NCBI GenBank assembly: GCA_937897985.1
Contig: CALCBD010000031.1
Span: 62,001-126,000 of the forward strand
Source: an uncultured Paludibacter sp.
Lineage (GTDB): Bacteria > Bacteroidota > Bacteroidia > Bacteroidales > Paludibacteraceae
Length of the DNA: 64,000 bases
Reading direction: 5' to 3'
How positions within the stretch are numbered: the first letter of the stretch is position 1; every line of letters starts with the position of its first letter. Below the pieces are notes generated by a model that worked only from the letters and a program-made list of their open reading frames with translations, was not told the origin of the DNA and did no database searches. The translations under genes were made by a program, and so were the position numbers. Shown here piece after piece: positions 53,800 to 62,834 of this stretch.

Positions 53800-55194
53800 T
53801 TAAAAATTTAAATCATTTACTTTCAGTGAAGTATTTCCTTTAACATTAGCAGAAATTCTAATGGCTCCGGGTACCAGATCGAGTCGGTTTACAGTAATGG
53901 AATTTAATGCTCCCTGAAGTGTAATTCCTTCATAAACTTTATAGCCTGCCAGCATTTTGTTGGCTTCATTTTTCATTTTTTCGAGGTCGTCCTTTACCGG
54001 ATAAGTAAGATATGGAGTCAGTTTGTTGAGTATAAATCCATGAAGCAACCATCCTGCCGATTTGACAAGTGCATTTTTAGTTCTTAAATCAAATTCCGGA
54101 TTTTGAATCTCAACTGCATTTTTTTGTGGATTATAAATCATATTGCCACTGAAATAGATACGTCCTTTGAGCGAACCTGTCACATCGGCTACGAAGACCG
54201 CTTTTCCATCACTTCCAAATATCGAAAGGTCGGTAATTGTAATCGATTTGTTCCCTTCGCTGAATGATTTATTAATGAGTTGCGATTTTGCCATTTCCGA
54301 AATCTTTTCGAAAGTAGCATCGGTTGCAATGTTAAGATTGAATTGTTGTGGCGGGCGTTGCAGGTATTTGAATTCAGGTATGTTCGTCACGGGATTTGCA
54401 TTTGGTTTTACTCCCATGAATGATTCTATGAGTGCGTACATCGACACTGTCATGTTCAGATTTGTACCTGAAGTCGAAAACGGTGACAGATAAACATCCT
54501 TAGGCGTGATTCTCAACCAGAGATTGTTTTCCTGATTAACCTGTACAGGCTCCTGAATTTTTGTCCAGGTCATCGAAATGTATTTTTTCAGATCGACCAT
54601 CTGACTCAGAGCCAGATCAATCTGATCATTGATCAAACGATCGCTCTGCGAGAGAGCTATGTTTGCAATTGGTGTAACCGGAACTGTTATTCCTATCAGG
54701 TTTATTTTAGGAGTTTCAATCCACTGAAAGCCCGATGAACTTGTTTTGGATGTTAATTTCCAGTTCTTATCAATACCGATGGTGGTTTTGAAAGTGAGGG
54801 CAATACTGCCGTTGGCTTCGTAATGGTCACTTACTGTAAATCCGAATTTCTCTACCTTCCACGCAAATTTTGTCCAGACCTTTAGTGGTACCTTATATTC
54901 AATGACATTGTTATTTACCGTAAACGAAAAATTCTGTGCTTTCCAGATTTTTACACTTAAATCCTGATTATTCAGATTGTTACCCTCGTAAAGCAATCCG
55001 TTCATTTTCTTGTTGATAGATGTTTCTAATTTTTTTACGTCAATTGAAATCTGCATTGGAAATTCCGACATTGCAGGAGCCAGATTTGAGGGTAAATAGG
55101 ATTCTTTTGGTTTCTCAATTTGTAAAGTTGTTTTACACGAACTCAGCAGTAAGGCAACTCCCAGAATTGCCAATAAAGTTTTTGGGGTTTTCAT
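53800..55194 (-). CDS. DUF4403-family lipoprotein
   Basis: 464 residues, lipobox LLSSC (Cys20). Beta-rich, with two related halves; motifs such as KVWTKFAWKVEKFGFTVSDHYEANGSIALTFKT and SQSDRLINDQIDLALSQMVDLKKYISMTW are what I associate with DUF4403 proteins of Bacteroidota, whose function is not established (they resemble lipid-binding TULIP-type domains in predicted shape). It lies 75 bp downstream of lon on the same strand with no clear terminator between, so co-transcription is possible. Confidence 0.8.
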   Translation of the reverse strand: MKTPKTLLAILGVALLLSSCKTTLQIEKPKESYLPSNLAPAMSEFPMQISIDVKKLETSINKKMNGLLYEGNNLNNQDLSVKIWKAQNFSFTVNNNVIEYKVPLKVWTKFAWKVEKFGFTVSDHYEANGSIALTFKTTIGIDKNWKLTSKTSSSGFQWIETPKINLIGITVPVTPIANIALSQSDRLINDQIDLALSQMVDLKKYISMTWTKIQEPVQVNQENNLWLRITPKDVYLSPFSTSGTNLNMTVSMYALIESFMGVKPNANPVTNIPEFKYLQRPPQQFNLNIATDATFEKISEMAKSQLINKSFSEGNKSITITDLSIFGSDGKAVFVADVTGSLKGRIYFSGNMIYNPQKNAVEIQNPEFDLRTKNALVKSAGWLLHGFILNKLTPYLTYPVKDDLEKMKNEANKMLAGYKVYEGITLQGALNSITVNRLDLVPGAIRISANVKGNTSLKVNDLNF

Positions 55195-55269
55195 TTTCTA
55201 AATATTTTTATATCGTTTCTTCCAACAGAGGGACTTGAATTTTCGGTCTGATTGGAGTTGAATTGTTTG

Positions 55270-57699
55270 TCAGGCTGTTTTTTCTTTTAACAGGGCAAAA
55301 TCAAAAACTTCCATAATATCTGTAACAAAATGGAATTTTAATCCTTTAAGATAAAGTGGTTTGATTTCGTCGATGTCTTTTTTGTTGTCGGCACAAAGTA
55401 TGATGTCAGTAATTCCGGCTCTTTTAGCTGCGAGGATTTTTTCCTTGATGCCACCTACCGGAAGCACTTTGCCACGAAGAGTAATTTCGCCTGTCATAGC
55501 CAGATTTTTACGAACTTTCCTTTTGGTGAACGCTGAAGCAAGAGCAGTAGCCATGGTAATTCCCGCCGAAGGGCCATCTTTCGGTATTGCACCTTCGGGA
55601 ACATGTATATGGACGTTCCAGTCGTCGAACAGCAATGGGTCAATATCAAGCTTATCGGCATGCGATTTTATATATTCTAATGCCAACATGGCAGATTCTT
55701 TCATTACATCACCCAGATTCCCTGTCAGTGTGAGACGTGGCGATTTGCTTTTACTCAGACTCGATTCTATGAATAATATTTCACCACCTACCTGAGTCCA
55801 GGCCAGGCCGGTGACCACTCCCGCATATTCGTTGCCCTGATATTTATCCCTGCTGAATTTAGGTGCACCCAAATGTTTTTTTACATCTTCGATAGATAAA
55901 TCAGGATCGAATGTCTCGTCAGTTGCAACAAGTTTTGCGATTTTTCGCATCAGTGAGGCAATCTGGCGGTTCAATTCTCTTACTCCCGATTCGCGGGTGT
56001 AAGCTTCGATTATAAATTGCAATACCGGTTTTGAAATATTTACCTGTCCGGCATTCAGACCGTGATTTTCAAGTTCTTTGTTTACCAGATGTTTACGTGC
56101 AATTTCAACTTTTTCTTCCTGAGTATAACCACTTACCTCTATCAGTTCCATGCGGTCAAGAAGAGGGCGTGGAATGGTGTTCAGATTATTGGCCGTGGCG
56201 ATAAACATGATTTTTGATAAATCAAAATCAACATCTAAATAATTGTCGTGAAAAGTTGTATTTTGTTCAGGATCAAGAACTTCTAAAAGTGCTGATGATG
56301 GATCTCCTTTGTAGTCGGAGTTTACTTTATCAATCTCGTCAAGTACAAAAACAGGATTTGATGATTCGGCTTTCTGAATGTTTTGCATTATTCTGCCCGG
56401 CATGGCACCAATATAGGTACGCCGGTGTCCCCTTATTTCGGCTTCATCGTGCAAACCACCCAGCGAAACACGAATGTATTTTCGATTCAAAGCACGGGCA
56501 ACAGATTTACCCAACGATGTTTTACCTACTCCCGGAGGTCCGTAAAGACAGATGATTGGTGACTTCATGTCACCTTTTAACTTGAGAACGGCTAAATGTT
56601 CAATTATACGATCCTTGACTGTTTCGAGACCGAAATGGTCATTATCCAGTACTTTTTTAGCGTTTTTCAGATTGAAATTGTCTTCGGTAAATTCGTTCCA
56701 GGGCAAATCGAGCAATGTTTCAATGTAATTCAGTTGGGTAGAATAGTCGGGCGAGTGCTGACTTGTACGTTCAAGTTTTTTTAGTTCTTTTTCGAAAACC
56801 TTTGCTGTAGCGTCACTCCATTTTTTTGTTGCTGCCCTTTGTTTCAAATCTTCCACATCCTGTTCGGGCGAGCTTCCACCGAGTTCATTTTGGATGGTTT
56901 TCATCTGCTGTTGCAGAAAATATTCTCTTTGTTGCTGATCTATCCCTTCCTTTGCTTTATTTTGAATGGTCATCTTCAATTCGAGCAACTGCGATTCTTT
57001 GTTCAGAAGTTCGAGCAATTGAAAACCACGTTCCATAATTTCGTCGATTTCGAGCAAACGAATTTTATCTTTGACATGAAGTCCGAAATTTGCACAAACG
57101 TAATTGATAAGAAAATAAGGATTTTCAATATTCTTGATGGCGAACGAAGTTTCAATCGGCATGATCCCCGAATTGTTGATTATATTGGTTGCCAGGTCTT
57201 TGATGGATGATACTAATGCCTGAAAAATTCCATCATTGGTTTCCTCGGGTGCAACGTCTTCGACGAGATATACTTTTGCTTTGATATATGGTTTAGAAGT
57301 GATTTGCTCTCCTAAACGTATTCTTCGTTTTCCTTCCAGAATCACTGTAGTGGAGTTATCGGGCATTTCGAGTATTCTTACAACTTTGGCTACAGTCCCC
57401 ATTTGATAGAGCTGGTCAATCGAAGGATCTTCGTTTTTTTTGTCTATCTGCGTACAAACAGCAATCAGACTTTCGTTTTCGTGAGCTGTACGTACGAGTT
57501 TAAGAGATTTTGAACGGGCAACGGAGACAGGTAATAAAACACCGGGATAAATAACCATGTTGCGCAATGGAAGCACAGGTAATACTTCACCCGAATTGAG
57601 ATTTACTTCAGAAGAACTTTCGTCTAATGAAATAATTGGAAAAACATCCGGCGATCCCATCATACCTTCAGAAAAAAAATTGTCAAAACTGTTGTTCAT
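55270..57699 (-). CDS. lon: ATP-dependent protease Lon
   Basis: 809 residues. N-terminal substrate-binding domain ([21 protein letters not shown]), AAA+ module with Walker [20 protein letters not shown] and Walker [11 protein letters not shown], and protease domain with the Ser-Lys dyad in [15 protein letters not shown] and [20 protein letters not shown]. Cytoplasmic quality-control protease. An 11-bp palindrome GCCAATTTGGC (57722-57732) lies just upstream. The N-terminus is extended by a short acidic leader ([19 protein letters not shown]), commonly seen in the phylum. Confidence 0.98.
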   Translation of the reverse strand: MNNSFDNFFSEGMMGSPDVFPIISLDESSSEVNLNSGEVLPVLPLRNMVIYPGVLLPVSVARSKSLKLVRTAHENESLIAVCTQIDKKNEDPSIDQLYQMGTVAKVVRILEMPDNSTTVILEGKRRIRLGEQITSKPYIKAKVYLVEDVAPEETNDGIFQALVSSIKDLATNIINNSGIMPIETSFAIKNIENPYFLINYVCANFGLHVKDKIRLLEIDEIMERGFQLLELLNKESQLLELKMTIQNKAKEGIDQQQREYFLQQQMKTIQNELGGSSPEQDVEDLKQRAATKKWSDATAKVFEKELKKLERTSQHSPDYSTQLNYIETLLDLPWNEFTEDNFNLKNAKKVLDNDHFGLETVKDRIIEHLAVLKLKGDMKSPIICLYGPPGVGKTSLGKSVARALNRKYIRVSLGGLHDEAEIRGHRRTYIGAMPGRIMQNIQKAESSNPVFVLDEIDKVNSDYKGDPSSALLEVLDPEQNTTFHDNYLDVDFDLSKIMFIATANNLNTIPRPLLDRMELIEVSGYTQEEKVEIARKHLVNKELENHGLNAGQVNISKPVLQFIIEAYTRESGVRELNRQIASLMRKIAKLVATDETFDPDLSIEDVKKHLGAPKFSRDKYQGNEYAGVVTGLAWTQVGGEILFIESSLSKSKSPRLTLTGNLGDVMKESAMLALEYIKSHADKLDIDPLLFDDWNVHIHVPEGAIPKDGPSAGITMATALASAFTKRKVRKNLAMTGEITLRGKVLPVGGIKEKILAAKRAGITDIILCADNKKDIDEIKPLYLKGLKFHFVTDIMEVFDFALLKEKTA

Positions 57700-57886
57700 T
57701 TTGGCTTTAAGTATTTAATATGCCAATTTGGCGTATATGTTTAAATTTGTGAATGAGGAAAATAAAAGTATTAAAACTATATAGTTGATAATTAATGCTT
57801 TATATTGTTAAATGTTTTGCGGAAACACTTTATTTCAATTGCTGTGCCAAAATAACCAGTCGAATTGTTCGGTTTGTAAGTTATTT

Positions 57887-58375
57887 TCAGCCTTTGAACT
57901 GAATTTTTTTGTGTTTCTGACCAAACGATTTTCCGGTCATTTCATTTATTTTAATTTTCCAGAGCTTAACGTTACTCAATGCAGGACGCGAATATGTAAA
58001 TTTTCGATCAGTATATTTAAGCATGAACCGGTTGAGCAGGGTTTCTTTTTCCGATAAGTCCTCCACAAAGCTGACTTCACCGTTACAGATGACACTTTTA
58101 GATTCCATACGGTAACTGCAGGCCACATCTGCGTGCTGATACACCAATTTTCCTTCCGAACAAAAAGTGACGCATACGCGGTTGTTTTGTTTCAGTAATT
58201 CCAGATGTTTTCCGGAAGGACCCGAGTGAATAATGATTTCATCGTCAATGTAAGCAAAGTTCATTGGAATTACATAAGGTTGAAATTTTTCATTGACAAT
58301 CCCAACAAAACAAATGCTACACCCGTTTATAACATCTTGTAATTCAGCTTTGTCTGTAAGGACGTAAGTTTTCAT
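57887..58375 (-). CDS. Pyridoxamine 5'-phosphate oxidase-family FMN-binding protein
   Basis: 162 residues. Split-barrel flavin fold: CFVGIVNEKFQPYVIPMNFAYIDDEIIIHSGPSGKHLELLKQNNRVCVTF, a pattern shared with the NimA/Rv3369-like group of putative flavin reductases. The Ser-Gly-Pro-x-Gly-Lys stretch fits the FMN phosphate site. Members include 5-nitroimidazole reductases, but nothing here proves that activity. Monocistronic, 187 bp upstream of lon's start region. Confidence 0.82.
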   Translation of the reverse strand: MKTYVLTDKAELQDVINGCSICFVGIVNEKFQPYVIPMNFAYIDDEIIIHSGPSGKHLELLKQNNRVCVTFCSEGKLVYQHADVACSYRMESKSVICNGEVSFVEDLSEKETLLNRFMLKYTDRKFTYSRPALSNVKLWKIKINEMTGKSFGQKHKKIQFKG

Positions 58376-58758
58376 ATTCTAAAATATAAATTGAAGATTA
58401 TAAGAAAATTTTTATGTAAAAAAAATAACGAAAATTCTGAACTTCGGGCAGCAAAAACCTGAAACCCGAAAAATTCAGAAAAAATAAATCATTTAAATTC
58501 ATTGAATTTTTTTATTTGAATTCCAAACTGCAAAAATAATCAAAACATTCCGAAAGCTCAATTAAACGAAGCTGTAGAAAAGATTTTCGTAACATTAATT
58601 TCAGTCGTCCAGAATAAAAATTTAAAAAATTGCACAATTATGCTGTTGTTGTGCATTTTATTTATATCTTTGTAATTCAAATGTAAAAAAAACAGAATAA
58701 TTAAATCACATCGAACCGAAATAAACCGGTAGATAATTAAAAAACATTTTAAATACAG
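58376..58758. other. Divergent intergenic region
   Basis: 383 bp between divergent genes. A -7 box TATCTTTG at 58665-58672 serves the downstream DUF2147 gene, leaving a leader of about 80 nt. No other signal recognised. Confidence 0.5.
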
Positions 58759-59193
58759 ATGAAAAAAGCACTTATTTCTCTTATTTTCCTTGCTGCTTTT
58801 TCAGTTGCAGGATTTTCACAGATCGATAAAATCGTTGGGAAATGGAAAACGATTGACGATGCAGATGGTACAGCCAAATCCATTGTATTCATTTTTAAGG
58901 CTACCAACGGAATGTATTACGGGAAAATTGAAAAACTGTTTAAAGATCCGGATGGACTTTGTACTGAATGTGAAGGAGCAAATAAAAATAAACCAAAACT
59001 CGGAATGCTTGTTATCAACAATATGGTTGTAAGTGGTGCTACACTTACCGGTGGAACGATTTTAGATCCGAAAAACGGAAAGGTGTACAGATGTAATATC
59101 AGTTACGATGCTAAAACCAACCAGCTGAATGTCAGAGGCTCGCTGGATAAGAGAGGCTGGGTGGGACGATCACAAATCTGGGTAAAAGAATAA
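58759..59193 (+). CDS. DUF2147-family secreted protein
   Basis: 144 residues with a signal peptide MKKALISLIFLAAFSVAGFS cleaved before QIDKIVGKW. The mature 124 residues form the DUF2147 domain: GKWKTIDDADGTAKSIVFIF, GMYYGKIEKLF, ECEGANKNKPKLGMLVI (a Cys-x-x-Cys pair just precedes) and GGTILDPKNGKVYRCNI. DUF2147 proteins are small lipocalin-like periplasmic proteins without an established function; a CTEC Cys pair may bind metal or form a disulfide. Confidence 0.85.
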   Translation: MKKALISLIFLAAFSVAGFSQIDKIVGKWKTIDDADGTAKSIVFIFKATNGMYYGKIEKLFKDPDGLCTECEGANKNKPKLGMLVINNMVVSGATLTGGTILDPKNGKVYRCNISYDAKTNQLNVRGSLDKRGWVGRSQIWVKE

Positions 59194-59280
59194 ACCCGAA
59201 AACGGAATTTGAACTACTCTCATCATAATTTGAAGTATAAGTTAAATAATGTTAACCGGAAAATGAATGCCGATAAATAT

Positions 59281-59312
59281 GTTGTAAAACATAAATATTC
59301 ACTCTATCTTTG
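59281..59312 (+). promoter_or_regulatory. Promoter of the nucleoside-recognition gene
   Basis: TTG (59282-59284), 20-bp spacer, TATCTTTG (59305-59312). Confidence 0.65.
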
Positions 59313-59358
59313 CAACGTGTTTTTCATGGTATTAGATTTAAGGTTAACTAAAAGATTG

Positions 59359-59384
59359 GGTTGTCGTGAGACAACCTTTCTTGT
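59359..59384 (+). promoter_or_regulatory. Leader hairpin before the nucleoside-recognition gene
   Basis: GGTTGTC/GACAACC 7-bp stem closed by the tetraloop GTGA, followed by a pyrimidine-rich TTTCTTG, located between the promoter and the ATG at 59403. It could be a weak attenuator or an mRNA-stability element; no known class is recognised. Confidence 0.35.
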
Positions 59385-59402
59385 TTTATCCAACTCTAAA
59401 AA

Positions 59403-60326
59403 ATGAAATCAATAAGTCTTCGAATTTTTCAAAGTTCCAAACGAGCATTGCCTAAAGCCGGTAAAACAGTTTTATGGTTGCTTAAAATTATCCTTCCTGT
59501 CAGTTTCGTAGTAAGTTTAATGCAGTATTTCGGGGTAATAGCTTTTATGGCAACTTACTTATCGCCTGTATTTTCGGTCATCGGCCTACCCGGCGAATCG
59601 GCTATTGTATTTATTTCAAGCATTTTTCTGTCGCTGTATGCCCCAATTGCAATTATAGCCACTCTTGCGCTCGATTTGCGCGAGGTGACAATTCTGGCCA
59701 TTATGTGTCTGATTTCTCATAATTTAATTGTTGAGTCGGCAGTACAACAAAAAACGGGAACTTCGGCGGTTAAAATGTTTATTATGAGGATACTGGTTTC
59801 GTTTGTTGCGGCTTACATTTTAAATTTGTTGTTACCCGAAAATATAGGTGATAGCAGAATTGCCGAGAAATCAGTAATTTATGAGAATTTCAATCAAATG
59901 CTTATCTTTTGGCTAATCGGAGCCTTTAAACTTATCATTAAGATTGTATTGATTGTTACCGGATTAATGATACTTCAGAATATTCTAAATGAGTTCAGAA
60001 TTCTGAATTTTATTTCAGGTTTTTTTGCGCCTGTGATGAAATTCATGGGCTTATCGCCCGGGAGCTCATTTCTGTGGTTTATCAGTCAGATTGTGGGTTT
60101 AACTTACGGATCGGCCATAATGATTGAAGCTGTCGAAGAACAACAAATAGCACGCGAAGATGTTAATTTGCTGAATTATCATATAGCCATCAATCATTCA
60201 TTGCTTGAGGATACATTGCTGTTTGTGGCAATTGGAGTCCCTGCCGGGTGGATAGTGCTTCCCCGCTTTACGATCGCAATAATCATAGTCTGGAGTGTGA
60301 AGTTGCTCAATAGTAAAATGAAATAA
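59403..60326 (+). CDS. Nucleoside-recognition (GATE) domain membrane protein
   Basis: 307 residues with about eight hydrophobic segments and two internally related halves, each with a gate-like motif: GLPGESAIVFISSIFLSLYAPIAIIATL and SPGSSFLWFISQIVGLTYGSAIMIEA. These match the Gate domain shared by spore-maturation proteins and nucleoside transporters. Probable inner-membrane transporter or regulator; substrate unknown. Encoded upstream of a TetR regulator, 99 bp apart with a separate promoter. Confidence 0.82.
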   Translation: MKSISLRIFQSSKRALPKAGKTVLWLLKIILPVSFVVSLMQYFGVIAFMATYLSPVFSVIGLPGESAIVFISSIFLSLYAPIAIIATLALDLREVTILAIMCLISHNLIVESAVQQKTGTSAVKMFIMRILVSFVAAYILNLLLPENIGDSRIAEKSVIYENFNQMLIFWLIGAFKLIIKIVLIVTGLMILQNILNEFRILNFISGFFAPVMKFMGLSPGSSFLWFISQIVGLTYGSAIMIEAVEEQQIAREDVNLLNYHIAINHSLLEDTLLFVAIGVPAGWIVLPRFTIAIIIVWSVKLLNSKMK

Positions 60327-60382
60327 TATTTTTTGTTGCATTTATATTAACAGTAAATATTTTAATTAAAATAAACTTTCAT

Positions 60383-60390
60383 TATCTTTG
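60383..60390 (+). promoter_or_regulatory. -7 box of the TetR-family gene
   Basis: TATCTTTG, 36 bp before the ATG; no good -33 box. Confidence 0.45.
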
Positions 60391-60425
60391 CATAAGAGTG
60401 AATTAAACAGAAAATTAAGAAGAAT

Positions 60426-61001
60426 ATGTCCAATACCAAGAATATGCTGATTGAGGTGGCTCGCGTACTTTTTGCCAAAAACGGGAAAAAAGATGTGACC
60501 ATGAATGATATAGCCGAAGCCTCGAAAAAGGGAAGAAGGACACTTTACACTTATTTCAAAAATAAAGAGGAGATTTATAAAGCGGTGATCGACAAAGAAC
60601 TCGAACGTGTTATAGAGCGGCTTTATGTGATTAACAGCGAACAAAAAGAACCTGATGTAAAACTCACCAACCACATCATTACACATTTGGATGCTATTAA
60701 ATCGGTTGTGACAAGGAACGGGTCCCTGCGTGCCGACTTTTTTCACGATATATACGAAGTAGAGCGGACACGCAGAAAAGTTGATGTCAAGGAGATAGGA
60801 TTGATAAGAAACATTCTTGCCGAAGGCGTTGAAAAAAGGGTATTCAAAAATATGGATTTAGAGCTGTCGGCAACCATTATTTTTTATGCCCTTAAGGGAC
60901 TTGAAGTTCCATACATCCGGCAAAATATCAATGATGTGTTCGAGAAAAATAAAAAGAGTATCGTCGAATTTGTACTACAGGGCATTATCAGATCAAAATA
61001 A
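60426..61001 (+). CDS. TetR/AcrR-family transcriptional regulator
   Basis: 191 residues. N-terminal HTH: MLIEVARVLFAKNGKKDVTMNDIAEASKKGRRTLYTYFKNKEEIYKAVIDKELE, with the TLYTYFKNKEEIY recognition-helix signature. The C-terminal ligand-binding domain is helical and ends in a Lys-rich tail. Likely a repressor of nearby genes; the upstream membrane-protein gene and the downstream OYE gene are candidates, but no operator palindrome is obvious. Confidence 0.9.
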   Translation: MSNTKNMLIEVARVLFAKNGKKDVTMNDIAEASKKGRRTLYTYFKNKEEIYKAVIDKELERVIERLYVINSEQKEPDVKLTNHIITHLDAIKSVVTRNGSLRADFFHDIYEVERTRRKVDVKEIGLIRNILAEGVEKRVFKNMDLELSATIIFYALKGLEVPYIRQNINDVFEKNKKSIVEFVLQGIIRSK

Positions 61002-61126
61002 CAGGAACCCGGAAAATGCTGAGTTCTGCATTGGGTTAATTTCTTACAGATTTGTTCTCCAAAGAGATTAATAAATCTTACGGTTCGAATCTGTCCTGCT
61101 TTTTTTACCTGAATTGAGAATCATTT

Positions 61127-62173
61127 TTATCTTCCTCTCAGATATTGTTCAGGCCATACTATATTTTCGTCGGCATGAAGTGTAAAATACGGATTGCGAA
61201 GGAGCTCACGACCCAGTAATACAATATCGGCCTGTTCATTTTCGAGGATTTTGTTGATTTGTTCAGGCGAATTGATGAGTCCCACGCTTGCAGTTTTAAT
61301 CCCTGTTTTTCTGATGGCTTCCGAAAATTCAACCTGATAACCGGGGGCTAATCTGATTTTCGCGTTGTAAATATTTCCGCCCGATGAACAATCAATCAGA
61401 TCAACTCCCTTCTGCGACAATATTTTGCTTAACTTCACTGTTTCTTCAGGATTCCATCCACCGTCTGTCCAATCGGTAGCCGAAAGCCGCACAAAGAGTG
61501 GCAGTTCATTGCTCCATTCTTTCTTTACAACTTCAACAATCTCGGTTAATAGTCTGATGCGGTTTTCAAAACTTCCGCCATATTCATCATTGCGTTGGTT
61601 GCTCAACGGAGAAAGGAATTCATGAATCAAATAACCATGTGCTGCATGAATTTCGAGTACTCTGAACCCGGCTTTTTTAGCTCTCAGAGCAGCCTCCCGA
61701 AATTGTAACTTAACAAGCTCAATTCCTTTCTTATCCAATTCCTTCGGCGATAGTTCCTCTGGGTCGAAAGGGATGGGAGAGGGGCCAATGGTTGTCCATC
61801 CACCATCAGAAGGCAGCAATTGTTTTCCACCGTTTGTTGGTTTGTCGTGCGAGGCTTTTCTGCCTGCATGTGCTAACTGAATGCCTGCAACAGATCCGTT
61901 CTCATGTATGAAAGATGTAATTTTCTGTAATTGAGGTATTTGGTTGTCGTTCCAAATTCCAAGGTCGTAGGGTGTTATCCTACCTTCGGGACAAACTGCT
62001 GTTGCTTCAATTATAATCAAGCCTGTACCACCCGCTGCTCTGCTTCCGTAATGTACCAAATGCCAGTCGCCTGCAACTCCTTCGCTGGCAGAGTATTGGC
62101 ACATTGGTGACATTCCGGTTCGATTTTTAAATGTCACAGATTTAATGGTCAGTGGCTGATTTAATTTACTCAT
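61127..62173 (-). CDS. Old yellow enzyme-family NADPH dehydrogenase (YqjM/NamA-like)
   Basis: 348 residues, FMN TIM barrel. YqjM-type markers: Cys25 in GMSPMCQYSA (redox-tuning Cys), HLVHYGSRAAGGTGLIIIEATAV, GIQLAHAGRKAS, ihaAHGYLIHEFLSP-type block (EIHAAHGYLIHEFLSPLSNQRNDEYGG is split over 190-216) and the C-terminal DIVLLGRELLRNPYF. Reduces activated C=C bonds of enals, quinones or nitro compounds using NADPH. Physiological substrate unknown. Convergent with the TetR gene. Confidence 0.93.
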   Translation of the reverse strand: MSKLNQPLTIKSVTFKNRTGMSPMCQYSASEGVAGDWHLVHYGSRAAGGTGLIIIEATAVCPEGRITPYDLGIWNDNQIPQLQKITSFIHENGSVAGIQLAHAGRKASHDKPTNGGKQLLPSDGGWTTIGPSPIPFDPEELSPKELDKKGIELVKLQFREAALRAKKAGFRVLEIHAAHGYLIHEFLSPLSNQRNDEYGGSFENRIRLLTEIVEVVKKEWSNELPLFVRLSATDWTDGGWNPEETVKLSKILSQKGVDLIDCSSGGNIYNAKIRLAPGYQVEFSEAIRKTGIKTASVGLINSPEQINKILENEQADIVLLGRELLRNPYFTLHADENIVWPEQYLRGR

Positions 62174-62329
62174 ATCACATTTATTTTAATTATTTACGAT
62201 TATGCTATGCAACAAAACAGAGCTTCAGAATGTTTGTAAATATATTACATTTCTTAAAAAAAAATACAGACTGAACTTTCAGTAGTTGAGTAAATATTTG
62301 CACTAATCCGATTTAAAAGGTATATTAAA

Positions 62330-62773
62330 ATGTTAGTAAACAAGCGTATACAAATACTGTTGGTTGTTGGTCAGTTTGCAGGGCTATTTTATTTTTTAAT
62401 TTTCGGAAAAGTTATACCCGGTGGAGCGTTGGTCACTGTAATTTATATTTTAGCAATTTTACTTGGTTTTTCGGCGATTTTCAGTATGAATTCTCAAACC
62501 ATTAGTGTTTTTCCCGAAGTGAGGAAAAATGCTGAACTTACCCAAAAGGGACCATATCAATTGATTCGTCATCCAATGTATACGGCTGTAATAATTCTGC
62601 TTTCCGGTTTTTTGCTGAATGAATTTACAGTTCTCCGGTTTGTTGTTTATTGTTTCGTTATACTGGATTTGATGATAAAAATTGATGTAGAAGAGAAAAT
62701 TTTATCAGAAAAATATCCTCTCTACAAAAATTATATTTCGAAAACCAAAAAACTCATACCTTATATTTACTGA
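62330..62773 (+). CDS. Isoprenylcysteine carboxyl methyltransferase (ICMT/PEMT)-like membrane protein
   Basis: 147 residues with four hydrophobic segments. The conserved ICMT-like core KGPYQLIRHPMYTAVIILLSG (about 90-110) and IDVEEKILSEKYPLYKNYISKTKKLIPYIY (about 118-147) place it in the bacterial membrane methyltransferase family; the HPMY and EE motifs bind SAM. The true substrate is unknown; bacteria do not prenylate proteins, so lipid or isoprenoid methylation is the usual suggestion. Confidence 0.85.
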   Translation: MLVNKRIQILLVVGQFAGLFYFLIFGKVIPGGALVTVIYILAILLGFSAIFSMNSQTISVFPEVRKNAELTQKGPYQLIRHPMYTAVIILLSGFLLNEFTVLRFVVYCFVILDLMIKIDVEEKILSEKYPLYKNYISKTKKLIPYIY

Positions 62774-62834
62774 TACAGTTGTAAAAACTGATGCAGTTCA
62801 GATAAGTATGAAATATTCCTTTACCATCCTTTTT

